A stretch of 64,000 bases of DNA from Massilia sp. YIM B02769 (GCF_030411995.1 NZ_JASNRC010000003.1:248001-312000), one strand, 5' to 3'; positions 1 through 8,757 are shown, counted from the first letter of the stretch. Numbers and translations: made by a program. Notes: a model not told the origin generated them from the letters alone.

Positions 1-1
1 G

Positions 2-265
2 CTGAAGATGCCGGCGCTGGCGCCGCAATACCAGCTGGTGGTGGCGCGCGACGGCCATCTGGATACGCTGGAAGTCTTCGGCGAACTGCGCGAAGGCCAT
101 CATTCGGCCGACAGCGTCGAGGCGCTGTGCAAGGAACTGCAGCACTGCATCAAGACCTATGTGGGCGTGAGCACCAAGGTGACCCTGACGCCGCCGATGG
201 GCATCGAACGCACGCTGACCGGCAAGGCCCGCCGCGTGGTCGACAAGCGCCCGAAGAATACCTAA
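2..265 (+). CDS. paaK: Phenylacetate-CoA ligase, C-terminal fragment (cut by window start)
   Basis: The reading frame enters from the left edge and ends at a TAA, giving the last 87 or so residues of a protein. The end, with GIERTLTGKARRVVDKRPK, and the segment LAPQYQLVV match the C-terminal small domain of phenylacetate-CoA ligases, which activate phenylacetate with ATP and CoA in the cytoplasm as the first step of the paa pathway. The frame is followed 19 nt later by paaJ on the same strand, then by paaY and paaZ, which supports the call. The adenylation core and AMP-binding motifs lie outside the window, so activity cannot be judged. Confidence 0.88.
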   Translation: MKMPALAPQYQLVVARDGHLDTLEVFGELREGHHSADSVEALCKELQHCIKTYVGVSTKVTLTPPMGIERTLTGKARRVVDKRPKNT

Positions 266-284
266 AAAATACAGGAGACCTGAC

Positions 285-1490
285 ATGATCGATGCTTACA
301 TCTGCGACGCAGTGCGCACCCCCTTCGGCCGCTACGGCGGCGCGCTCGCCTCGGTGCGCGCCGACGACCTGGCTGCGCTGCCGATTGCCGCCCTCATCGA
401 ACGCAACAAGAACGTCGACTGGGCGATGGTCGACGACTTGTACTGGGGCTGCGCCAACCAGGCCGGCGAAGACAACCGCAACGTCGGCCACATGGCCGGT
501 TTGCTGGCCGGCCTGCCGGTCGAGGTGCCGGGCAACACCATCAACCGCCTGTGCGGCTCCAGCCTGGACGCCATCGGCATCGGCGCCCGCGCCATCATCT
601 CGGGCCAGGCGAATTTGATCATCGCCGGCGGCTCGGAGAGCATGACGCGCGCGCCTTTCGTGATGGGCAAGGCCGACAGCGCTTTCTCGCGCGCGGCGAA
701 GATCGAAGACACCACCATCGGCTGGCGCTTCGTCAATCCGCTGATGAAAGCGAAATACGGCATCGACTCGATGCCGGAAACCGCCGAGAACGTGGCCAAG
801 GAATTCAACATCAACCGCGCCGACCAGGACGCATTCGCCATCCGCAGCCAGCAGCGCTGGGCACGTGCGAACGCGGCCGGCGTGTTCAAGGACGAAATCG
901 TCCACGTGACCTTGCATTCGAAGAAGGGCGAGTCGCGCGTGTTCGACACCGACGAGCATCCGCGTCCGGACACCACCATCGAAGCGCTGGCCAAGCTGAA
1001 AGGTGTGGTCACGCCGGACGGCACCGTCACCGCCGGTAACGCCTCGGGTGTGAACGACGGCGCCTGCGCCGTGCTGATTGCCTCCGCCAGCGCCGCCGAG
1101 CGCTTCGGCCTGACTCCACGCGCACGCATCATCGGCATGGCCACCGCCGGCCTGGCGCCGCGCATCATGGGCTTCGGCCCGTCGCCGGCCACGAAGAAGG
1201 TGCTGGCCCAGACCGGGTTGACCATCGAGCAGATGGACGTGATCGAGCTGAACGAAGCCTTTGCTTCCCAAGGCCTGGCCGTGATGCGCGACCTCGGACT
1301 CGCCGACGATGCCGAGCACGTGAATCCGAACGGTGGCGCCATCGCCCTCGGTCACCCGCTGGGCGCGTCCGGCGCTCGTCTGGTCACCGCCGCTGTCTAC
1401 CAGTTGCAGCGCACCGGCGGCCGTTACGCCTTGTGCACGATGTGCATCGGCGTCGGCCAGGGCATCGCCCTCATCATCGAACGGGTATAA
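285..1490 (+). CDS. paaJ: 3-oxoadipyl-CoA thiolase
   Basis: A 401-residue thiolase, the normal family length. It would cleave 3-oxoadipyl-CoA, and in the phenylacetate pathway also 3-oxo-5,6-dehydrosuberyl-CoA, with CoA to release acetyl-CoA. Visible catalytic residues are the acyl-accepting Cys90 in NRLCGSS, His357 in ALGHPLGASGAR and Cys387 in the terminal CIGVGQG motif. A ribosome site (aggaga) precedes the ATG. It lies 19 nt after the paaK end and 5 nt before paaY, so it is in the paa operon. The very similar pcaF of the protocatechuate pathway is the alternative name; the paa neighbours favour paaJ. Confidence 0.93.
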   Translation: MIDAYICDAVRTPFGRYGGALASVRADDLAALPIAALIERNKNVDWAMVDDLYWGCANQAGEDNRNVGHMAGLLAGLPVEVPGNTINRLCGSSLDAIGIGARAIISGQANLIIAGGSESMTRAPFVMGKADSAFSRAAKIEDTTIGWRFVNPLMKAKYGIDSMPETAENVAKEFNINRADQDAFAIRSQQRWARANAAGVFKDEIVHVTLHSKKGESRVFDTDEHPRPDTTIEALAKLKGVVTPDGTVTAGNASGVNDGACAVLIASASAAERFGLTPRARIIGMATAGLAPRIMGFGPSPATKKVLAQTGLTIEQMDVIELNEAFASQGLAVMRDLGLADDAEHVNPNGGAIALGHPLGASGARLVTAAVYQLQRTGGRYALCTMCIGVGQGIALIIERV

Positions 1491-1495
1491 AGAAC

Positions 1496-2095
1496 ATGGT
1501 CAAGGTCTACGAAATCGACGGCGTCCGCCCGGTGGTCCACCCCACGGCCTACGTGCACCCGACGGCCGTGCTGATCGGCGACGTGATCGTCGGCCCGCGC
1601 TGCTACATCGGCCCGCTGGCCTCGCTGCGCGGCGACTTCGGCCGCCTGATCCTGGAAGAGGGCGCCAACGTGCAGGACAGCTGCGTGATGCACGGCTTCG
1701 AGGACGGCGAAACCGTGATCGAAGTCGACGGCCACATCGGCCACAGCGCCGTGCTGCACGGCTGCCGCGTGGGCCGCAACGCCATGGTCGGCATGAACGC
1801 TGTGGTGATGGATGGCGCTGTGGTCGGCGAAGAGTCCATCGTCGCCGCCATGAGCTTCGTGAAAGCGAAAATGGTGATCCCCCCGCGCAGCATGGTGATG
1901 GGTACACCCGCACGCGTGATGCGCGAACTGAAGCCCGAGGAAATCGCCTGGAAAAGCTTCGGCACCCGCCAGTACCACCAGCTGACCGACCGCTCGCGCA
2001 ACACCATGCGCGAAGTCGAAGCATTCACGGAAATCGAACCAGACCGCCCCGTCTTCGACTTCACCAACAACGGCGGCCACACCCCCAAAGAATAA
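1496..2095 (+). CDS. paaY: PaaY, hexapeptide-repeat thioesterase-like protein
   Basis: A 199-residue left-handed beta-helix protein of the gamma-carbonic-anhydrase-like family. Residues about 12-120 show hexapeptide periodicity (VLIGDVIVGP, LEEGANVQD, VGRNAMVGMNAVV) with His residues (MHG, GHIGHSAVLHG) in the positions that bind metal in this family. PaaY is known as a thioesterase that rescues the pathway by hydrolysing dead-end CoA adducts. The ATG at 1496 was preferred to an upstream in-frame ATG because the latter would lie inside paaJ. The product ends with an unconserved tail (FTNNGGHTPKE). Confidence 0.9.
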   Translation: MVKVYEIDGVRPVVHPTAYVHPTAVLIGDVIVGPRCYIGPLASLRGDFGRLILEEGANVQDSCVMHGFEDGETVIEVDGHIGHSAVLHGCRVGRNAMVGMNAVVMDGAVVGEESIVAAMSFVKAKMVIPPRSMVMGTPARVMRELKPEEIAWKSFGTRQYHQLTDRSRNTMREVEAFTEIEPDRPVFDFTNNGGHTPKE

Positions 2096-2133
2096 GCACG
2101 GCTCGCGGCGTCATTCCGCCCCGGAACCGCGAC

Positions 2134-2162
2134 CGTAGGGTGGGCACCCCGTGCCCACGCGG
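2134..2162 (+). repeat. REP-like palindrome, single copy (CGTAGGG class)
   Basis: The 29-bp element has the shape CGTAGGGTGGGCAC..GTGCCCACGCGG: two 8-bp arms (GTGGGCAC-like and its complement) around a short loop. It is one of many copies in the window. This copy lies between paaY and paaZ, inside an otherwise tight catabolic operon, 26 nt before the paaZ start, so it will be transcribed in the paa mRNA. Confidence 0.85.
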
Positions 2163-2187
2163 AATGCAGCACAGAGGAGACATAAAA

Positions 2188-4239
2188 ATGCACCAACCAA
2201 CCACCCTGCAAAGCTGGATCGCCGGCCGCTGGATCGGCCACGAAGCCGCCACCCCCCTGCACAGCGCCCTCGACGGCCAGCTGGTCTACCACACCCACGC
2301 CGAAAAGCTCGACTTCGACGAGGCCGTCACCTACGCCCGCAAGACCGGCATCCCGGCCCTGATGAAGCTCGACTTCCAGACCCGCGCCCAGCGCCTGAAA
2401 GCCATCGCCCTCTATCTGATGGAGCGAAAGGAAGAGCTCTACGAGATCTCCCACCTGACCGGCGCCACCCGCCCCGACAGCTGGGTCGACGTCGAAGGCG
2501 GCATCGGCACCTTGTTCGCCTACGCCAGCATGGGCTCGCGCGAACTGCCATCCTCGAACGTCCTGCACGAAGGCCCGGCCCTGAACCTGGGCAAGCGCGG
2601 CGGCTTCGCCGGTACCCACATCCTGGTGCCGAAGGGCGGCCTGGCCGTGCACATCAACGCCTTCAACTTCCCGATCTGGGGCCTGCTCGAAAAATTCGCG
2701 CCGAGCTTCCTGGCCGCCATGCCCTGCATCGGCAAGCCCGCCACCGCCACCAGCTACCTGACCCACGCGGTCGTGAAAATGATCCACGAATCCGGCCTGC
2801 TGCCGCAAGGCGCGCTGCAGCTGGTGATCGGCTCGACCGGCGATTTGCTCGACCGCCTGACCGGCTTCGACGCCGTCACCTTCACCGGCTCGGCCGACAC
2901 CGCCGCCAAGCTGAAGGCGAACCATAACCTGATCCGCGAATCGGTCCCGTTCACGGCCGAAGCCGACTCGCTGAACGCCGCCATCCTGGCGCCGGACGTG
3001 ACCCCGGACGACCCCGAGTTCGACCTCTTCGTGAAGGAAGTCGCGCGCGAGATGACCGGCAAGGCCGGCCAGAAGTGCACGGCGATCCGCCGCATTATCG
3101 TGCCCGAGCAGCACGTGGATGCGCTGGGCGAGCGCCTGCGCGCGCGCCTCGAAAAGACCGTGGTCGGCAACCCGAAGATGGAAGGCGTGCGCATGGGCGC
3201 GCTGGCCTCGATGGACCAGCACCGCGACGTCAGCGAACGCGTGGAGATGCTCGCGCGCGGCAACGAAGTCATCTTCGGCGCCCACCACGGCTTCAGCCCT
3301 GTGGGCGAGAATGCCGCTAACGGCGCTTTCTTCGCGCCGACCCTGCTCCTGTGCCGCAACGCGTCCATCAACACGGCCGTGCACGACATCGAAGCCTTCG
3401 GCCCGGTGTCCACCATGATGACCTACCGCGACATCGACGAAGCCCTGCACCTGGCGGCGCTGGGCCGCGGCAGCCTGGTGACCACGCTGGCGACCAAGGA
3501 CCCGACCATCGCCGCGTACGCCGTGCCGATCGCAGCAAGCTCGCACGGCCGCGTGCACATCCTCGACCGCGAATCGGCGGTGGACTCCACCGGTCACGGC
3601 TCGCCGCTGCCGCAGCTGAAGCACGGCGGCCCGGGCCGCGCCGGCGGCGGCGAAGAGTTGGGCGGCATCCGCGCCGTGAAGCACTTCCTGCAGCGCGCGG
3701 CGGTGCAGGGCTCGCCGACCATGCTGACCGCCGTGACGGGTGAGTACGTGCGCGGCGGCGCGGTGAAGGAATCGGAGATCCACCCGTTCCGCCGCTGGTT
3801 CGAAGACCTGGAGATCGGCCATTCGCTGCTGACCCACCGCCGCACCGTGAGCGAAGCGGACATCGTCAACTTCGGCGGCATCTCGGGCGACTACTTCTAC
3901 ATGCACTTCGACGAGATCGCCGCCAAGGACACGCAGTTCGGCAAGCGCATCGCGCACGGCTACTTCGTGTTGTCAGCGGCGGCCGGGCTGTTCGTGTCGC
4001 CGGCGCCGGGGCCGGTACTGGCCAACTACGGCCTGGATAACCTGCGCTTCGTGGCGCCAGTGGCGATCGGCGACACCATCCGCGCGCGCCTCACCTGCAA
4101 GCGCAAGGTCGACCGCAACCGCACCGACGAACAGGGACGCGGACAGGGCGTGGTGGCCTGGGATGTGCAAGTCACCAACCAGAACGACGAACTGGTGGCA
4201 AGTTACGATATCCTGACGCTGGTGCAGAAACGCGGCTGA
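2188..4239 (+). CDS. paaZ: PaaZ: bifunctional oxepin-CoA hydrolase / semialdehyde dehydrogenase
   Basis: A 683-residue fusion, the same size as known PaaZ. The N-terminal aldehyde dehydrogenase domain (about 1-520) has the general base Glu258 (TAEAD), the cofactor-loop FTGSADTAA near 232-240 and the nucleophile Cys297 (GQKCTAI), two residues from the E. coli positions. The C-terminal MaoC-like hydratase domain (about 530-683) keeps the D-x4-H pair in ISGDYFYMHFDE. Together they open the oxepin-CoA ring and oxidise the resulting semialdehyde to 3-oxo-5,6-dehydrosuberyl-CoA, the substrate of the neighbouring thiolase. The start at 2188 follows gaggagacat; the frame is open further upstream but that part overlaps paaY and the repeat. 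Confidence 0.95.
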   Translation: MHQPTTLQSWIAGRWIGHEAATPLHSALDGQLVYHTHAEKLDFDEAVTYARKTGIPALMKLDFQTRAQRLKAIALYLMERKEELYEISHLTGATRPDSWVDVEGGIGTLFAYASMGSRELPSSNVLHEGPALNLGKRGGFAGTHILVPKGGLAVHINAFNFPIWGLLEKFAPSFLAAMPCIGKPATATSYLTHAVVKMIHESGLLPQGALQLVIGSTGDLLDRLTGFDAVTFTGSADTAAKLKANHNLIRESVPFTAEADSLNAAILAPDVTPDDPEFDLFVKEVAREMTGKAGQKCTAIRRIIVPEQHVDALGERLRARLEKTVVGNPKMEGVRMGALASMDQHRDVSERVEMLARGNEVIFGAHHGFSPVGENAANGAFFAPTLLLCRNASINTAVHDIEAFGPVSTMMTYRDIDEALHLAALGRGSLVTTLATKDPTIAAYAVPIAASSHGRVHILDRESAVDSTGHGSPLPQLKHGGPGRAGGGEELGGIRAVKHFLQRAAVQGSPTMLTAVTGEYVRGGAVKESEIHPFRRWFEDLEIGHSLLTHRRTVSEADIVNFGGISGDYFYMHFDEIAAKDTQFGKRIAHGYFVLSAAAGLFVSPAPGPVLANYGLDNLRFVAPVAIGDTIRARLTCKRKVDRNRTDEQGRGQGVVAWDVQVTNQNDELVASYDILTLVQKRG

Positions 4240-4292
4240 CACGCGCACCTACCGGTCACAGCCGCGGCCCACTCATTCCATAAGGAGCAAGC

Positions 4293-4838
4293 ATGTCGCG
4301 GCTAGACCTGAGCAGTATCCCCGTGCTGACCGGCACCGGTTATCCCGAACCCTTCGCCGAGATCGTCAACGGCCGCAGCCGGCAAGCGCTGGGCGAAGCC
4401 GGCGGCCTGAGCCAGTTCGGCGTCAACCTGGTCGAACTCAAGCCGGGCGCGGCCTCGTCGCAGCGCCACTGGCATACGCATGAAGACGAATTCGTGATGG
4501 TGGTGTCGGGCGAACTGACCCTCATCACCGACGAAGGCGAGACCCTGATGCGCGCGGGCGACTGCGCCGCCTTCCCGGCGGGGAAACCGAACGGCCACCA
4601 TTTGGTGAACCGCAGCTGGGGCAATGCGCTGTTCGTGGCGGTGGGGCCGAACATCCCGGCCGACCGGGCGAATTATCCGGACATCGACCTGGTGTACGAC
4701 GGGGCATCCAACAGCTATACGCACAGGGATGGCACGCCGTATCCCAAGCGCGATGCTGCGGCGCCAGCTGCGGCGGTGGCTGATGCGCCGGCCGTCGAAG
4801 AGCATACGCTCGAGCCGCGCGTATACCGGCACGAGTAA
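4293..4838 (+). CDS. Cupin-domain protein
   Basis: A 181-residue cytoplasmic protein with one cupin barrel at about 40-125. The motif HWHTHEDEFVMVVSGELTLITDEGE fits cupin motif 1 with its metal-binding His/His/Glu set, and GDCAAFPAGKPNGHHLVN fits motif 2 with the last His. A good ribosome site (aaggagc) stands 7 nt before the ATG. Such proteins are usually mannose-6-phosphate-isomerase-like metal enzymes or sensors of unknown substrate. It follows paaZ by 53 nt and could be cotranscribed, but no phenylacetate role is known for it. The Ala/Val/Pro-rich tail (about 150-181) is unconserved in appearance. Confidence 0.8.
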   Translation: MSRLDLSSIPVLTGTGYPEPFAEIVNGRSRQALGEAGGLSQFGVNLVELKPGAASSQRHWHTHEDEFVMVVSGELTLITDEGETLMRAGDCAAFPAGKPNGHHLVNRSWGNALFVAVGPNIPADRANYPDIDLVYDGASNSYTHRDGTPYPKRDAAAPAAAVADAPAVEEHTLEPRVYRHE

Positions 4839-4844
4839 AGGCTG

Positions 4845-5555
4845 TCAGGCGCATTCGGCCGCATGCAGGCGCTCGATCACGTCGCCCAGCGGCATCGGCC
4901 GGTGATAATGGAAACCTTGCATGTAAGGCGCTCCGTGCTGCCCGAGGTAGCACGCCTGTGCCGCGGTCTCCACACCTTCGGCCACCACGCGCAGTCCGAG
5001 GTGGGCGGCCATCGCCAGGATGGACTGGACGATGGCCGTGCTGTTGTGGTCCTGCGGCGTGTCGCGCATGAAGCTCTTATCGATCTTCAGCTCGTACAGC
5101 GGCATTTTCTTCAAATAGCCCAGGTTCGAATAGCCGGTCCCGAAATCGTCGACCGAGAAGCGGATGCCCAGGTTGGCCAGCTGGTGCATGCGCGCGATCG
5201 TCTGGTCGATATCCTCAATCAGCAGGCCTTCCGTCACTTCGAAGATGAACTGCTGCGGCGGCGCGCCCATCTCGTCGAAAATCCTTTGCACCTGCTCGAC
5301 GAAGTCGGGCTGGCGGAACTGGATGGGGCTGACGTTGAGCGACAGGGGCAAGGCGTGGCCGGCCCGGTCGAGCGCCAGCCAGGCAGCGCATGCCTGGCGC
5401 AAGGCCCAGTGGCCGATCGGCACGATCAGGCCGCTCGATTCAGCCACGGGAATGAAGATGTCCGGCCGCTCCATGCTGCCATCGGCACGGCGCCAGCGCA
5501 TGAGCAGTTCGCCGTCAACCGGTAGGCCGCGCCCGTTGACGTGCAACTGCAGATA
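4845..5555 (-). pseudogene. EAL-domain cyclic-di-GMP phosphodiesterase, 5' truncated
   Basis: The frame reads a nearly complete EAL domain: ELLMRW (the EAL signature as ELL), NVSPIQF, FEVTEGLL, DDFGTGYSNLGYL, KIDKSF and AEGVET are all present, so the catalytic residues survive. Reading back from the signature, the frame stays recognisable up to a Tyr codon at 5553-5555 and then meets TAA at 5556-5558, where the DNA turns sharply AT-rich. Everything upstream that such proteins normally carry (sensor, PAS or GGDEF regions and the first strand of EAL) is missing. Only a TTG could serve as a start. I read this as a gene truncated by the adjacent island; a short standalone EAL protein is a weaker alternative. 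Confidence 0.8.
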
Positions 5556-6700
5556 TTATTCATTTATCTTAACGACTAAACTCCAACAGCTAACGAGTGA
5601 ATAAATTTTTTTGTCATTAAAGCTTCATCTTGTAAAAGATTTTCATTAATAAAATAAGTTGTGCCTCTCGTTGTCATTGGCTTGATCTTTCCTTTGTACT
5701 CGAAGGCAAACGAGTTCAATGATTGAAAAATAATGGCTTTTGTATGAAATGGCATCTTGTAGGAAAAACCGAGTTCGCTATGGAGTGCCGTCTCAAGTTC
5801 AAGCGTGGCATAGTTGGCAACTATTGCTGTAAAATTTCGATCTCTTAATATTCTATCCGCCAAATCGCCTTTCAAATGACCTTTCGACTCCAATATTTCG
5901 TAATTCTCAATAAATTTTTTGAAAGTATAGTCGGCGAACTCGGAAATTCTATCGCGTGCACATACATTTGATAAATCTAGCGCAATAAATCCTATCTGAG
6001 CTTGGTTGTTGCTGATTCGAGTATCAATTTGCTCTCGCGCCTTTTTAATATTTTTCATTATATTTGAAAGACTGTGGATGTATTTGCACTCGACTGCAAT
6101 CTTGTCGTCAATTATAATGTCGCAGATGCTGGCAAGATTAATTTTTGCGTTTTGGTTTTGAAATGCAAGGGAAAATCTAATTCCCATCGATAGCTCAAAA
6201 AAGTGATCGTTATAAGTGTCGTTTGTATCTTCGATGTAGTTGGAAGTTCCTTCTATTATTTTTATAAGGTCTTTTTTGTTGTAATCTATGTTGCTTGAAA
6301 AGAGATTGTTTATTGTGTTGTATTTCACTACAATTTCTACAAGTTTTGCTAAGGCATGCCTGTCTAAATTATCGAAATTTGACAATTCTTTTTTTATTTG
6401 CCATAGCTTCGTGCTTAAGATGTTTGTTCGCGGCCTCTCCTCTTTGAGCACTTTAGATAAATTCTCAATAAGCTTTTCAAAATCTTCGCGAACTTTTTCT
6501 ACGTCGTGTATTTTTTTTACGGCATTCATAGATTAATGTTCCTAAAAATTGATCATATTATGTTATAGATTGTTTTGGCTATGTGAAGATGGGAAGACAA
6601 TCGAGTGCTATTGCTTGCCGTTGTAATGCCCGTATTTCAGACCTGAAGTTTTTTAATTTCTGAGTTAAGCCCGCCGCTAAAAACTGTGGTGTTACGTCAG
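5556..6700. other. AT-rich island with one orphan gene
   Basis: Base composition changes abruptly at about 5555, from GC-rich to strongly AT-rich with long A/T runs, and returns to normal around 6700-6790 within the end of the next gene. The left edge coincides with the break in the EAL gene. The island carries a single open gene (5576-6529) and about 170 bp of non-coding DNA behind its start. No integrase, transposase, tRNA or clear terminal repeat was seen, so the mode of entry is unknown. Its foreign origin is inferred from composition and codon use. Confidence 0.75.
5576..6529 (-). CDS. Orphan protein with PD-(D/E)XK nuclease-like motifs
   Basis: A 317-residue protein with no family that I recognise. 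Residues 1-90 are helical and charged. Residues 108-170 show the order Glu112 (FFELSMG), Asp137 (CDIII), Glu147-Cys-Lys149 (IAVECK) and Gln167 (KAREQI), the spacing and context expected of a PD-(D/E)XK nuclease core: helix Glu, beta-strand Asp, ExK strand, following helix Gln. After it comes a hydrophobic strand (IGFIALDLS) and a mixed C-terminal domain. Codon use is AT-rich, unlike every neighbour. It is transcribed towards the broken EAL gene. A role in defence against phage or plasmids is inferred only from the fold motif and the island setting. No methyltransferase or other partner gene is adjacent. Confidence 0.7.
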   Translation of the reverse strand: MNAVKKIHDVEKVREDFEKLIENLSKVLKEERPRTNILSTKLWQIKKELSNFDNLDRHALAKLVEIVVKYNTINNLFSSNIDYNKKDLIKIIEGTSNYIEDTNDTYNDHFFELSMGIRFSLAFQNQNAKINLASICDIIIDDKIAVECKYIHSLSNIMKNIKKAREQIDTRISNNQAQIGFIALDLSNVCARDRISEFADYTFKKFIENYEILESKGHLKGDLADRILRDRNFTAIVANYATLELETALHSELGFSYKMPFHTKAIIFQSLNSFAFEYKGKIKPMTTRGTTYFINENLLQDEALMTKKFIHSLAVGV

Positions 6701-6701
6701 T

Positions 6702-7412
6702 TCAGGCATTACTCTGTGAGAAAAGCCAAATTTTACTTGTGATTGCCAATAAATTCGGCTGTTCTAATGGGAGCATATGTCCGGACTGTTCAATCATCTT
6801 AAGGATTGCCCCTGGAATTGCTTCAGCCAGTTCTTTAGTCTTCTGCATACTGCGCAGCGAATCCTGTCCGGCTCCAATCACCAGCGTCGGGCACCTTAAG
6901 CTGGCCGCCGCAATCCCATCCCGCTGTAACCCCGACTGCACCACCATTGCCTCATAACCGAGGCGCCTGCCCATCTCCCTGATCCGCGTCACCAGTTCCC
7001 GGTCCCCACGCCGATCCGGATGCAGCGACTGCGCAATCGACCCCGTGCTCAAGCCACGGAATGTGGACGGGTCTAGCGCCCTGATCGCATCCTGCTTGGC
7101 CTTGGCCCGTTCCGGGGTATCCGATTCCAATGAACTGGCGACGAGCACCAGCGCCACTACCCGCTCCGGAAACAGCTCGGCTACCTTGCGCGCGATATAC
7201 CCGCCCAGCGAAAAGCCCACCAGCACGAAGCGCTCCGGCGCTGCAGCAGCCACGCTGCGCGCAATCTCTTCCGTTGTCGTGCCCGGCCCCAGCGGCAAGC
7301 GGTGAACCGGCGCCTCCCACTGCAGCAGCGGAACGACCTCATCCCAAAGCGTCTCGTCCAGCATGAAACCGGGCAGCAAAACCAAAGGGTAGGACGTGGC
7401 AGGAATCTTCAT
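6702..7412 (-). CDS. Alpha/beta hydrolase
   Basis: About 236 residues from the ATG at 7412; the frame stays open upstream to 7505, but that extension is AT-rich and unlike a hydrolase N-terminus. The family features are LVLLPGFMLDETLWD (oxyanion-hole region), the nucleophile elbow GFSLGG with Ser, and SGHMLPLEQP with the catalytic His. The substrate cannot be told. The last 25 or so codons (ITSKIWLFSQSNA) are AT-rich like the adjacent island, so the C-terminus may have been remodelled when the island arrived. Confidence 0.82.
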   Translation of the reverse strand: MKIPATSYPLVLLPGFMLDETLWDEVVPLLQWEAPVHRLPLGPGTTTEEIARSVAAAAPERFVLVGFSLGGYIARKVAELFPERVVALVLVASSLESDTPERAKAKQDAIRALDPSTFRGLSTGSIAQSLHPDRRGDRELVTRIREMGRRLGYEAMVVQSGLQRDGIAAASLRCPTLVIGAGQDSLRSMQKTKELAEAIPGAILKMIEQSGHMLPLEQPNLLAITSKIWLFSQSNA

Positions 7413-7665
7413 CTCATCAACAAGGTCAAAGGTTTTTTCGGTCAGCTTCGGTAGCTGCAACATCAGCAAAACAGGTATTCGAAAATTTCGATTATAGAAG
7501 CACAAATTTCCCGTTTTTCGTTTCCATTATCGCCACGCATAATGACTTCATCGCAGCAAACAACGAGCGATACAGAGCAGTAAAGGTCAGCACCGGCAGC
7601 CGTGTCATTCGACGAAATTACCGAACGATCCGGTTTCAATCAACGCAAAAGACGAGGAGCGAACC

Positions 7666-7929
7666 ATGGTCTACCTGATCTCTTTCGGCGCCGGCATCCT
7701 GGCTGGCGTGCTCTACGGTGTGATCAACGTGCGCTCCCCGGCGCCGCCCGCCATCGCCCTGATCGGCTTGCTGGGCATGCTGGCCGGCGAGCAGATCGTG
7801 CCGGTGGCCAAGCGTGTGATCGACGGTATTCCGCTCACCCGCGCCTGGTTCGCCAGCGAATGCCAGACCAAGATTACCGGCGTTGCAGCCAACGCCAGCA
7901 CCGAAGCCGACGACACCCGTCAAGGCTGA
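7666..7929 (+). CDS. XapX domain protein
   Basis: An 87-residue small membrane protein. Residues 1-50 match the XapX domain: a first hydrophobic helix (LISFGAGILAGVLYGV), the conserved VRSPAPPAIALIGLLGMLAGE and a second helix. The C-terminal 35 residues are polar. The function of the domain is unknown. It is the first of five same-strand genes; the isochorismatase-family gene starts 58 nt downstream, and such a pairing suggests one transcript. The start follows a gaggagcg ribosome site. Confidence 0.85.
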   Translation: MVYLISFGAGILAGVLYGVINVRSPAPPAIALIGLLGMLAGEQIVPVAKRVIDGIPLTRAWFASECQTKITGVAANASTEADDTRQG

Positions 7930-7987
7930 CAATTTTCCAAACCCGCCGCGGCAAAGCCCGGCAACGACAATACCAAAGGAGCACACC

Positions 7988-8677
7988 ATGAACAACGCCA
8001 AACTCGAAGTCCTGACCCCGGAAAACTCGCAGCTGATCATCATCGACCACCAGCCGCAGATGGCCTTCGGCGTGCAGTCGATCGACCGCCAGACCCTGAA
8101 GAACAACGTGGTCGGCCTGGCCAAGGCGGCGAAAGCCTTCGGCATCCCGACGGTCATCACCACCGTGGAAACCGATTCCTTCTCCGGCAAGACCTACCCG
8201 GAAATCCTGGACGTCTTCCCCGGCCAGCCGATCCTGGAACGCACCTCGATGAATTCCTGGGACGACCAGAAGGTGCGCGATGCGCTGAAGGCCAACGGCC
8301 GCAAGAAGGTCATTGTGGCCGGCCTGTGGACCGAAGTCTGCAACACCACCTTCGCCCTGTGCGCCATGCTCGAAGGCGACTACGAAATCTACATGGTGGC
8401 CGATGCCTCCGGCGGCACCACGAAAGAAGCCCACGACTTCGCGATGCAGCGCATGGTGCAGGCCGGCGTGGTGCCGGTCACCTGGCAGCAGGTGCTGCTC
8501 GAATGGCAGCGCGACTGGGCTCACCGCGACACCTACAACGCCGTGATGGACATCGTGCGCGAGCACTCCGGCGCCTACGGCATGGGTGTCGACTACGCCT
8601 ACACGATGGTGCACAAGGCCGCGGCCCGCAACCAGGGACAGAACGAAGTGCTGGCCCCGGTGCCGGCTACCCACTAA
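7988..8677 (+). CDS. Isochorismatase-family cysteine hydrolase
   Basis: A 229-residue cytoplasmic hydrolase. The catalytic Asp is in IIIDHQPQMAFG near residue 18 and the nucleophilic Cys in GLWTEVCNTTFAL near 119; between them a Lys-containing stretch (NGRKKVIVAG) is in place for the third member of the triad. The sequence resembles the YcaC-like branch of the family, which hydrolyses amide or nitrogen-rich small molecules. It begins after aaaggagcacacc. It sits between a XapX gene and a YtcJ-type amidohydrolase, implying a shared, unidentified C-N substrate. Confidence 0.85.
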   Translation: MNNAKLEVLTPENSQLIIIDHQPQMAFGVQSIDRQTLKNNVVGLAKAAKAFGIPTVITTVETDSFSGKTYPEILDVFPGQPILERTSMNSWDDQKVRDALKANGRKKVIVAGLWTEVCNTTFALCAMLEGDYEIYMVADASGGTTKEAHDFAMQRMVQAGVVPVTWQQVLLEWQRDWAHRDTYNAVMDIVREHSGAYGMGVDYAYTMVHKAAARNQGQNEVLAPVPATH

Positions 8678-8757
8678 GCCGCAGCAGGTCCGCCCAAAAG
8701 GTGGGCCTTTACCCAACCACCATCGTGCCGGCCAGCGCCCGGCGACAGGAGCAGCAC

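Noticed and set aside
1333..2187. Long upstream extension of the paaZ frame
   Set aside because: It overlaps paaJ and paaY completely and lacks dehydrogenase features; the ATG at 2188 gives the normal PaaZ start.
1603..3957. A long minus-strand open frame (over 700 codons) opposite paaY and paaZ
   Set aside because: It is a shadow of GC-rich coding DNA on the other strand; the plus-strand genes have clear family motifs, and the shadow has none.
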